Source of the DNA: Dysgonomonas sp. UBA7710 | GTDB lineage: Bacteria > Bacteroidota > Bacteroidia > Bacteroidales > Dysgonomonadaceae | Reading direction: 5' to 3' | Length of the DNA: 64,000 nt | NCBI RefSeq assembly: GCF_002482385.1 | Contig: NZ_DLFW01000044.1 | Coordinates: forward strand, 62,001-126,000 | Part shown: positions 9,250-16,776 of the stretch, in pieces | Layout of the letters: every line of letters starts with the position of its first letter | Position numbering within the stretch: position 1 is the first letter of the stretch | The notes under the pieces: model-generated | Seen by the model: only the letters and a program-made list of their open reading frames with translations | Databases searched by the model: none | What the model was told of the DNA's origin: nothing | Made by a program: the position numbers and the translations under genes

Positions 9250-9633
9250 CTATACCGGTTTTATAAAAGACCAGTGATTATGGATAATCTTCCATTCATT
9301 TGCTACTAACTTATAAACCTCAGTACAGTTCCACTTATATACCGTTTCCCCTGTGTATGATAGCAGATTATAAGTTAAGACCGCCATTTCATCTGTAGCC
9401 TGTACCATAGGTTCGATCATTTCATACTTATCTACCAGCACCTTACCTCTCATTTCCTCGTAAAGAGTTTCTATTTTATCGAAGCCATCCGATCTTTTCT
9501 CCAGAAAAGGGTCGAAATAAGAGAAGTCCGGCGTGTATAGCTCCAGATAGCCCGACGGATTACCGTTGTTCCATTTCTCTAATGCGGCTGTTTCCAGTGC
9601 GATAATCTTTGTTGCGATGTTTTTGTAATTCAT
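9250..9633 (-). CDS. NTF2-like / SnoaL-type small protein
   Basis: Protein of 127 residues with the pattern of the NTF2-like (SnoaL/DUF4440) cone fold: an N-terminal helix (IIALETAALEKWNNGNPSGYLELYTPDFSYFDPF) followed by strands ending in WKIIHNHWSF. The fold serves small ligand-binding proteins, isomerases and polyketide cyclases, so no reaction can be assigned. It has no signal peptide and is probably cytoplasmic. It lies 88 bases downstream of an AraC-type regulator on the same strand, which suggests that the regulator may control it. Confidence 0.75.
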   Translation of the reverse strand: MNYKNIATKIIALETAALEKWNNGNPSGYLELYTPDFSYFDPFLEKRSDGFDKIETLYEEMRGKVLVDKYEMIEPMVQATDEMAVLTYNLLSYTGETVYKWNCTEVYKLVANEWKIIHNHWSFIKPV

Positions 9634-9721
9634 GTTTGTAATGATTTAAATTATTTCATTACAAAGGTATTATCTCGCTGTAGAATGCTGGTAATGCATA
9701 TGATGGGGAAAATAGCACTTT

Positions 9722-10591
9722 TTATGGTTTATTGGTATTTCGGTATTGTAAAGGTGTATGGCCTGTTTGTTTCCTGAAAAAACGGATAAAGTATGATGTA
9801 TTTTCGTAATTGAGAGACGCAGCTATATCTGATATGGAATCGGATGTGTATAAGAGCATTTTTTTTGCTTCTTGTATAAGCTTATTCTGAATAACTTGTT
9901 TGGCGCTAATCCCCATTGCCGATTTTATCAGTTCGTTCAGATAATTTGGAGTAATACAGAGTTTGTCTGCATAATGACGGATAGAATGGTTTTGCTTATA
10001 TCCGATGTCTACAAGTTTTATAAAAGTGTCGGCATGTCTGTTTTTTACATTTTCGGTATTACCGGAAGATGAATTTCTAAGGATATAAATTCTGTCCAGT
10101 GATTTCAGTATCTGATATAGTAACGCTCTTAGTATATGCTTATCTTTTTCTTTATAAGAGTCTATTTCCTGTTTGATCTCATTTATCAGCCGGATAATGT
10201 GCGCGGATTCTTCTTTAAGACTTAATTTATTAAAAGCATACGAGCTTTTGAAATATGATAAGTGCTCCAGAAAATCAGGATCATTAAAGAAGGTGAGCAG
10301 AAATTCTTTTTCAAATATGAGGGCGTAACCGTCTGTAATATTATCGATGTCCCACCAGCGTATCTGATTGGGCGAGGAGAATATGATATCCCCTTCCCGT
10401 ACATAATATTCTTTTTCATCAATTTTAAACTTGCCATAGCCATCTGTAATCAGGGTAATGTCATAGTATCCCAACCTATGGATTGCATCCTCTTTCAGAT
10501 ATTTCTTTATATCCTTTAGCCGGACAACATCAATTAACAGCTCTTCGCCATATTTGGTTTTGTGGAAGGCGTATTGTTTGATCCGATGCAT
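9722..10591 (-). CDS. AraC-family transcriptional regulator with cupin-like sensor domain
   Basis: Regulator of 289 residues. The N-terminal part (about 25-130, including VREGDIIFSSPNQIRWW) looks like the AraC-type cupin ligand-binding domain. The C-terminal part (about 188-285) holds two helix-turn-helix motifs, ending SISDIAASLNYENTSYFIRFFRKQTGHTPLQYR, the AraC signature. There is no membrane segment or receiver domain, so it is a one-component sensor. Its ligand is unknown. The gene precedes the NTF2-like gene on the same strand, which is the most likely local target. The MBOAT operon ends 35 bases upstream. Confidence 0.88.
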   Translation of the reverse strand: MHRIKQYAFHKTKYGEELLIDVVRLKDIKKYLKEDAIHRLGYYDITLITDGYGKFKIDEKEYYVREGDIIFSSPNQIRWWDIDNITDGYALIFEKEFLLTFFNDPDFLEHLSYFKSSYAFNKLSLKEESAHIIRLINEIKQEIDSYKEKDKHILRALLYQILKSLDRIYILRNSSSGNTENVKNRHADTFIKLVDIGYKQNHSIRHYADKLCITPNYLNELIKSAMGISAKQVIQNKLIQEAKKMLLYTSDSISDIAASLNYENTSYFIRFFRKQTGHTPLQYRNTNKP

Positions 10592-10626
10592 AGGATATAC
10601 ATTTTTAATGACTTTTGTAATGCCAT

Positions 10627-12153
10627 TTAAAATTGGAAATAGATAAACGGCTGAGGGCCGCTCGACATAGTAGCATACACCAGCCAGAATACTAATCCGG
10701 CCAATCCTGCTTTGAATACCAACGGAGTATTGTTGAACCCGGCTTTTACCAGATTCACAAACTTCTCAGGTAAGAAATGCATAACATATCCTATGGCGAC
10801 AAGGATAAATACATTCTTGTATCCTTCGAGTACAACCAGCCAGTCATGTGGTGCGAATGTCAGGTTGCCGATACTCATAATCACATCACCGGCCAGTTCG
10901 AAACTACCCGCGCGGAAGAATATCCAGCAGAAGGCTACAAAGTGGAAGGTGAGCAGTATGCAGATGATACGGGTAAAACGGTTGTCCGGTACTTTTATAA
11001 ATTGTTTGAAGAAACGCTCTACCACCAATATTCCCCCATGTAGTCCGCCCCACATGACGAATTTCCATGATGCCCCATGCCAAAGGCCACCTATAAGCAT
11101 TGTGAGGAAGAGGTTTACATAGGTTCTTATTTTCCCCTTACGGTTTCCTCCTAATGAAATGTATAGATAGTCGCGTAGCCATGAAGATAATGATATATGC
11201 CAGCGGCGCCAGAATTCTGTGATGGATTGTGATTTATACGGAGTCAGGAAGTTGGGTGGAATGGTGAATCCCATCAGTAAGGCCAGCCCGATTGCCATAT
11301 CTGAATACCCCGAAAAGTCACAATATATTTGCAATGTATAGCCATATACAGCCATCAGGTTTTCGAATGCCGTATAGCTCAATGGAGAATCAAATACACG
11401 GTCGACAAAGTTGGTAGATATATAGTCCGATATGACGGCCTTTTTTATCAGACCTATCAGTATAAGGAATATGGCTGTACTGGTTTCCTCTCTGGTCAAA
11501 TGTAATTTTTTGTACATCTGTGGAAGGAAATCTTTTGCCCTGATGATGGGCCCTGCTACCAGTTTAGGGAAAAAGCTGATATAGAAGCAGAAATCGAGAG
11601 TAGACCTGGCCGGTTCCATCTGCCTGCGATAAAGATCTACGGCATAGCTGATAGCCTCGAACACAAAGAATGAAATACCGATAGGCAATATTATATTCCG
11701 GAACGATAAATCTCCGTGGAATATCGCATTAATGTTATCAATCAGGAAGTTTGTGTATTTATAATACGACAACATACCCAGATTGGCAACAATGATGAGT
11801 GCAAGCAACAGTTTCCGTGAAGAAGGTTTCTCTATCTCATACATCTTTTTTGATAACAGATGGGTAACAACAGCGCAAACAACCAGCAGTATATAATAAT
11901 TTCCTCCTGCTTTATAATAGAAGAATAGCGAGAAAACAATAATATATATCTTACGGAAAAGCTCATGCTTCTGAGACTTTGTGAGCACATATATAATATA
12001 GAATACAAGGAAAAGCCCAAGGAACAGCGCACTATTGAATAACAGGGGATGCTCGGGGTTATATACAAACCACGAATGAATGTCTAAGTCTCCAAATAGT
12101 TTGGAGATATAATCGGGAAGATATATGCCGGTTATATTTGATAGTGCTTTCAA
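10627..12153 (-). CDS. MBOAT-family membrane O-acyltransferase (AlgI/DltB-like)
   Basis: Polytopic membrane protein of 508 residues with about ten helices, the size of AlgI. These proteins pass an acyl group, usually acetyl, across the membrane for transfer to a polysaccharide or teichoic acid. The family signature is clear: TEFWRRWHISLSSWLRDYLYI near the middle, then the catalytic histidine in GGLWHGASW (about residue 355) and a second conserved WGGLHG. It is the last gene of a three-gene operon and overlaps the preceding SGNH gene by four bases (ATGA), which implies translational coupling. The acceptor polymer is not evident, because no synthase genes lie nearby. Confidence 0.92.
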   Translation of the reverse strand: MKALSNITGIYLPDYISKLFGDLDIHSWFVYNPEHPLLFNSALFLGLFLVFYIIYVLTKSQKHELFRKIYIIVFSLFFYYKAGGNYYILLVVCAVVTHLLSKKMYEIEKPSSRKLLLALIIVANLGMLSYYKYTNFLIDNINAIFHGDLSFRNIILPIGISFFVFEAISYAVDLYRRQMEPARSTLDFCFYISFFPKLVAGPIIRAKDFLPQMYKKLHLTREETSTAIFLILIGLIKKAVISDYISTNFVDRVFDSPLSYTAFENLMAVYGYTLQIYCDFSGYSDMAIGLALLMGFTIPPNFLTPYKSQSITEFWRRWHISLSSWLRDYLYISLGGNRKGKIRTYVNLFLTMLIGGLWHGASWKFVMWGGLHGGILVVERFFKQFIKVPDNRFTRIICILLTFHFVAFCWIFFRAGSFELAGDVIMSIGNLTFAPHDWLVVLEGYKNVFILVAIGYVMHFLPEKFVNLVKAGFNNTPLVFKAGLAGLVFWLVYATMSSGPQPFIYFQF

Positions 12154-13598
12154 TTTGTCTTTTTCTTCTTAAAATTATTATATGCATCAATGAAGTCGGA
12201 GGCAAATAGCTGTCCTTGAGCCTGATATCCACTAGTGGTGTAGTGGACTTTGTCGCGGGCAATCAGACGTGCATACTCTCCTTTGGGCGCGATACCGGAG
12301 GCTCCACCCATACGTGTGTATAAATCCCATACAGGCAGGTTGCTCAGCCCCATAAGGGCATTACTATAGTCCGTAATATAAGTATTTACCCGGCGCCGGC
12401 GAAACATGGATGGTGGCGGGGTCATAACCAACACCGTTGCGAAAGGATTCAACCTTTTTATATTTTCTGCGAACTCCTGTATCTGATAAATATATTCCGT
12501 ATCGGATAGCTTTCCGAATGACTCATTTGTGCCAAAAGACAAGATCACCAGATCGGGGCGGAGGATAGGCAGCTGTTCAAAAAACAACGGATATTTATTA
12601 TAGTCCGATAGTTTTGCGCCATTAACCCCTATCGAATGGTATATGATACCGGGTTTGTCGTTCTCTATGACAAATCCGTTAAGATTATACATCGGTTGCT
12701 TTTCGGCCGGTAAAATAGTAATACGGCTCATCAATGTATCACTGGTATAGGATGAGTAATAGGGTTTGGTTACCATATTCACATAGTCTATACTATCTTT
12801 TGCTATATTGGATGTCTGGGCTTTGCCCTGTACAGGCTTGGCGCTTCTTGTGCCTGCTTTTACCGGAATCTTAAGCCTCTGCTTCGGTTTTATCATATTT
12901 GACTTCATTCCGTTGGCATTCTTTATCTGCGCTATGGTAACTCCATATTTCCGTCCTATAACCGATAAGCTTTCCCCGCTTTTCACGGTGTGGTATCTCA
13001 TCCCTATGGTAGATGCCGTGACGGTACCCGATGAAGAAACCTGTAATGGTTCGGCTGTTACGGACATTCTGTATTGGGGTTCTTTGGTCGGGTATATGAT
13101 TTTTACATTATTAAACTCGTATCCTTCCTGTGTAGACAGTTGCAGGACGAAGTCTTCGGCAGAAGTGTATAGGGCTATTCCACTCAGTCCCACACCAACG
13201 TCGGCAACAGGATATACATTCAGCAGGCTCTGCCATGTGGCATTACATGCATATTTTACATAACGGGAACCATTTGTCCTTACCAGACTATAAGGGAATG
13301 TAAATCCAAATCCACCGTTCCCGAATTTAATCTGTAGGGCTTCCCGGATTGCATTGGTAAAAAAGTCGGCCTGGATATGTGAATCGCCTATATGCACTAT
13401 ATTAATTTTACCTTGCTTGTTTTTCTCTAAATTGTATAATTTCTCAAAAACGGCTGATAGTAATGCCTGATTAGCAAAAATATTGTCTCCGCCATCCTTT
13501 GTTTCCTTGCTGTCGTATCTGCCTTTGGCAGAGAGCATGAATACAGGCAATAATAAAAACAGGAAGAATAGGGGTAGTATTTTCTTTGCAAACTTCAT
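12150..13598 (-). CDS. Secreted SGNH/GDSL esterase-like protein with internal LysM domain
   Basis: Exported protein of 482 residues; residues 1-24 form a signal peptide. The SGNH hydrolase blocks are present: Ser73 in VHIGDSH, Asn358 in SFGTNES, and Asp449/His452 in RDKVHYT. A LysM domain, which binds peptidoglycan or other GlcNAc polymers, is inserted between the blocks at about residues 202-246. Sandwiched between another SGNH gene and an MBOAT gene, it fits the role of AlgJ/AlgX-like periplasmic acetyltransferases, which take the acyl group delivered by the MBOAT protein. The LysM insert suggests that it is held at the cell wall. A plain esterase activity is the alternative. Confidence 0.85.
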   Translation of the reverse strand: MKFAKKILPLFFLFLLLPVFMLSAKGRYDSKETKDGGDNIFANQALLSAVFEKLYNLEKNKQGKINIVHIGDSHIQADFFTNAIREALQIKFGNGGFGFTFPYSLVRTNGSRYVKYACNATWQSLLNVYPVADVGVGLSGIALYTSAEDFVLQLSTQEGYEFNNVKIIYPTKEPQYRMSVTAEPLQVSSSGTVTASTIGMRYHTVKSGESLSVIGRKYGVTIAQIKNANGMKSNMIKPKQRLKIPVKAGTRSAKPVQGKAQTSNIAKDSIDYVNMVTKPYYSSYTSDTLMSRITILPAEKQPMYNLNGFVIENDKPGIIYHSIGVNGAKLSDYNKYPLFFEQLPILRPDLVILSFGTNESFGKLSDTEYIYQIQEFAENIKRLNPFATVLVMTPPPSMFRRRRVNTYITDYSNALMGLSNLPVWDLYTRMGGASGIAPKGEYARLIARDKVHYTTSGYQAQGQLFASDFIDAYNNFKKKKTN

Positions 13599-13614
13599 CG
13601 GCAGATTATTTTCT

Positions 13615-15006
13615 TTATTGTTTCGCTTTAAATTTCGTATATCCTTTATCTATTTCATTATATATCAGTTTGGCCACTTTCTTTGAGCCGGAGCCGTTGA
13701 AGTGGGTATAATCCTTATTGGCCAGTTTATTATCTACCCAGGTTACCATCGAACCTTTGCCTCCCATCACTTCATACAAGGATATAAAGCCGGAATTGGT
13801 CTTACGCGCATAATTCCGTTGCGCATTGGCGAGAGGTACTACAGCTGGGTCGGTTTGCATAGTTCCGTCTATCTTCAGTGCCCTGTCGGCTGTGGAAATA
13901 ACTAATATATCGGCATTGGGGAAACATTCATGCAGATTGTTCACTACAGTGGTCATATTCCGTTCGTACCAGTTATAATTCAATGAGCCATAGCCTAGTA
14001 CATTTGCTCCATAGTGAAGGATTATTAAATCATAATTTAATACCTTATCGAAAGCATTCATCAATGCCGGGTTTAATATGGATAGTGGCAGACCCGAATT
14101 TCCACGGGTAGAAAAATTATCCACATGCACACCTTCTCCGTTGTCGAAATTAAATCCATAGATAGGTATGGAATCTGCATTATGGAAATTAACTTGCATC
14201 GATCTGGCATTGCGAGACAATAAGGGTAGGGTATTTAAAAGGTTTACAGGATTTAAGCTTTTGCTAACAACTGAATCTTTGTCTGCGGCGATAGTTATCT
14301 GGGCTTTGTCATTATTGCCTCTACCATAAAATAATACAGGATTATTTAGTTGAGTTGAGTGTTTCTGTGACTGTGCTTTATATCTTACCCAATATGTTTG
14401 AGCAGGATCTTTTGCAAAGAAAACCTGCCCGTCTATACCAAATGGTTTCATCGGTTTCTTCACTTTTACGAATGATTGGGAAAACCAGTTTTTAGAATAC
14501 TGGTGCGATATGGAGCCTCTGGCTCCTGCCGAAAGTGAAGATACTGCTACATAGCCGACTCCTTCTCCTCCATAGTTCTCCTGAAACTCGCTGCGGACAT
14601 CTTGTACTATGTAGTCTCCGTCATTCATGGAATCTCCAAAGTAAGCGATTCTGACTTTGCCTGTTTTCGTTTCTTGCAGTTTGCGTAGCTTGGTGTAGAA
14701 ACGATTGAGATTTTGATATCCGTCAGCTGTTAATGCAGGGTTGAAATTGGCATCTACTTCCTTATAAATCTGGGTTTTAGCACTGTCCGATTCTACTATA
14801 ACCGGGATGTCATGTATTTCTGTCGTATCGCTTTGAGCCATAAGTGCCATGCTATCCATCAGGATATTTTCGTTCGCTTCCACATGTTCCGAAAACAGGC
14901 GTTCAGGCAAAACTTCCTTGAAAACTAAAAAGGCTACTATGGATAAAGCTACGAATAAAATTGCCTTACCAAAATACGAATTATTAGATGTACTCACAAT
15001 CAACAA
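13615..15006 (-). CDS. Membrane-anchored SGNH-hydrolase-like protein
   Basis: Protein of 463 residues with an N-terminal signal anchor (about 14-32) and an extracytoplasmic SGNH domain: Ser126 in AYFGDSMNDGD, an asparagine-containing block LHYGANVLGYG, and Asp432/His435 in KDYTH. It lacks the LysM domain of its neighbour but shares the same architecture, so the two may be ancient duplicates. It is the first gene of the operon SGNH, SGNH-LysM, MBOAT, with 16 bases before the next gene. I infer an O-acetyltransferase or esterase acting on a surface polysaccharide. The ATG at 15006 gives a normal anchor; a 274-base AT-rich upstream region holds the promoter but no clear consensus box. Confidence 0.8.
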   Translation of the reverse strand: MLIVSTSNNSYFGKAILFVALSIVAFLVFKEVLPERLFSEHVEANENILMDSMALMAQSDTTEIHDIPVIVESDSAKTQIYKEVDANFNPALTADGYQNLNRFYTKLRKLQETKTGKVRIAYFGDSMNDGDYIVQDVRSEFQENYGGEGVGYVAVSSLSAGARGSISHQYSKNWFSQSFVKVKKPMKPFGIDGQVFFAKDPAQTYWVRYKAQSQKHSTQLNNPVLFYGRGNNDKAQITIAADKDSVVSKSLNPVNLLNTLPLLSRNARSMQVNFHNADSIPIYGFNFDNGEGVHVDNFSTRGNSGLPLSILNPALMNAFDKVLNYDLIILHYGANVLGYGSLNYNWYERNMTTVVNNLHECFPNADILVISTADRALKIDGTMQTDPAVVPLANAQRNYARKTNSGFISLYEVMGGKGSMVTWVDNKLANKDYTHFNGSGSKKVAKLIYNEIDKGYTKFKAKQ

Positions 15007-15280
15007 TTTAATCTAATGTTTTATTTGATTCTGAAACTATTTTTATAAAGTTGTGCAAAGCTACTTACTTTTCGCTAAAATATATGATGAGAGAAAATAT
15101 TTTAGTGATATTTTACTTTTATATCAACGTATTCAGTTCCAACAATCACATAAAACAATGGTTGTTTACTGAGACAAAAGTATATTCTATCTTTTATATT
15201 TTATCATTGTTTTAGTACGCTTGTACCAAATACAGCGTTTACTGTATGAAATTTAGATTTCTAGTGGTGAAATAGTACCG

Positions 15281-15760
15281 TTAATATTTAGCTTTTGCCG
15301 TAATGTGTTCTATTTCTATTTTGAATGTGGCTGTCCGGCTCCACGATTTATCCATATACTTTTCTCCAAGTTCTTCATAGTCCGGTGAATATTTACGGAC
15401 CAGCAGGTGCAGGGCTTTTCGCTTTTCGTCATCCGACAGACTGGTGTTGGCTTTGCCGAATACGATAACACTCTCGAAGAGTGTTGTAAACTGTTCGGCA
15501 ATAGGTTTGGTAACACCAACCACGCAGAATGAAACTTTATTGTTTTCTTTTAGTATATCCAGTTTTTGCCCCTCCGGTGCACAATGGAAATAGAGGCTGT
15601 TACTTTCTTTGTCGAACGCATAGCTGATGGGTATCCCATAAGCATAACCATTCTCTGTTGTTCCTAAGCTCAGGAATCCGTATTCGGAAGTTTGCAGTAG
15701 TTCGGTAATGCGAACCTCATCTTCCAGTATTCTGTTTTGTCGTCTTACTTCTCTGAACAT
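15281..15760 (-). CDS. Pyridoxamine 5'-phosphate oxidase-fold flavin-binding protein (NimA-like)
   Basis: Protein of 159 residues with the split-barrel FMN-binding fold: an N-terminal REVRRQNRILEDEVRITELLQ helix, GFLSLGTTENGYAYGIPISYAF, then LYFHCAPEGQKLDILKENNKVSFCVVG. This pattern is typical of the NimA-like group, which includes 5-nitroimidazole reductases and many uncharacterised FMN proteins. The ancestral function is unknown, and resistance should not be assumed from the fold. It is cytoplasmic. It follows the DUF3316 gene on the same strand after a 95-base spacer with a GC-rich palindrome. Confidence 0.8.
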   Translation of the reverse strand: MFREVRRQNRILEDEVRITELLQTSEYGFLSLGTTENGYAYGIPISYAFDKESNSLYFHCAPEGQKLDILKENNKVSFCVVGVTKPIAEQFTTLFESVIVFGKANTSLSDDEKRKALHLLVRKYSPDYEELGEKYMDKSWSRTATFKIEIEHITAKAKY

Positions 15761-15772
15761 TTGGCCTCCCCA

Positions 15773-15794
15773 ACCCCTCCAAAGGAGGGGCTTT
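15773..15794. repeat. GC-rich palindrome of the CCCCTCC/GGAGGGG family
   Basis: A 7-bp stem CCCCTCC/GGAGGGG with a 3-base loop followed by CTTTT. Related C-run/G-run palindromes lie at about 33331-33358, 39091-39112 and 45974-46187, all between genes. It may stop transcription from the right, but its recurrence marks it as a dispersed repeat. Confidence 0.65.
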
Positions 15795-15855
15795 TGGTTT
15801 ATATTTATAAATTACCCACCCTGTTCACCTCCCTTTCGGAAGGTTGTGAAGGGGC

Positions 15856-16776
15856 TTAGTATCCGTTCCAATAATTATTCTTCGCCTTCTCTCTTGGTCT
15901 TTTCACGCTCTCGATAGGAAAGCCGATTACGAAACTATTGGTATAGTGGTGGGTTTGTATACCATGTACTTTCGTCTGATACCACGAACCAAGATAGCCT
16001 ACGCGGATAGTATATTTATGTATCGGTACATCTACTGTCAGGTAATTGCGCAACGCCCGCTGATTATGCAATGAAGCGAAATTGACTACCCCGACGGAGT
16101 TACCTAACGAAATCTCATAATAAGATTGTCCGTATTTGGGAGAGAACAGCACACCCATAAAAGGCGTATCCATTTGCCAGCGTACGGCAAACCATTTGAA
16201 TTTATAGGATGCTGTAAGCGACAGGTTCAGATTGGTATATCCACGTGCAGTGGCAGGATTATTTCCGTTGCGCTCATTATAAAGTACGCCTGCATTGATA
16301 TCCCATAGTCCCCCGATACCAAAGCGGAATGCATCAGTATTATATAAACTGTAATGTCCGCCGATACGGTAATTTACTAAAGCCCAGTATTCAGTGGCGT
16401 TCTTTGCCGGATTGTCCCCTTTGGAAAAGTCCAGTTCAAAGACCTGTTGTTTGTAGAATTTATAATTGAACCATGTGGTACGGCGCATTTGCTCATACAT
16501 CAGATGTATGGAAAATCCTTTGTATCCTAATGGTGATAAGTATGTGTCGTGCATATTGGCAGAGCCAATGGATGCAGTGATGGTGTTGTTGGTGATAAGA
16601 GGCAGAGGAACATGTAAGCTTGAATCATCAATAATTATCGTTCTTTTCTGTGGAGCGTAACTTTCTATGACTACAGCTTTTAGAGAGTCTTCCTTCATTT
16701 GAGCAAATATATTGCTACAAAAAAGTAAATAGGATAATAACCAGATAGATTTACTCTTCACCCTCCTTATCTCCAT
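15856..16776 (-). CDS. DUF3316 family exported protein
   Basis: Protein of 306 residues with a signal peptide (about 1-25, SIWLLSYLLFCSNIFAQ). The rest has alternating hydrophobic residues and many aromatics, as in an outer-membrane beta-barrel. The stretch LPLITNNTITASIGSANMHDTYLSP and the following aromatic strands match my memory of DUF3316, a Bacteroidetes family of unknown function. The start overlaps the parC 3' end by 26 bases on the same strand, so it is probably co-transcribed with parC. Confidence 0.75.
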   Translation of the reverse strand: MEIRRVKSKSIWLLSYLLFCSNIFAQMKEDSLKAVVIESYAPQKRTIIIDDSSLHVPLPLITNNTITASIGSANMHDTYLSPLGYKGFSIHLMYEQMRRTTWFNYKFYKQQVFELDFSKGDNPAKNATEYWALVNYRIGGHYSLYNTDAFRFGIGGLWDINAGVLYNERNGNNPATARGYTNLNLSLTASYKFKWFAVRWQMDTPFMGVLFSPKYGQSYYEISLGNSVGVVNFASLHNQRALRNYLTVDVPIHKYTIRVGYLGSWYQTKVHGIQTHHYTNSFVIGFPIESVKRPREKAKNNYWNGY

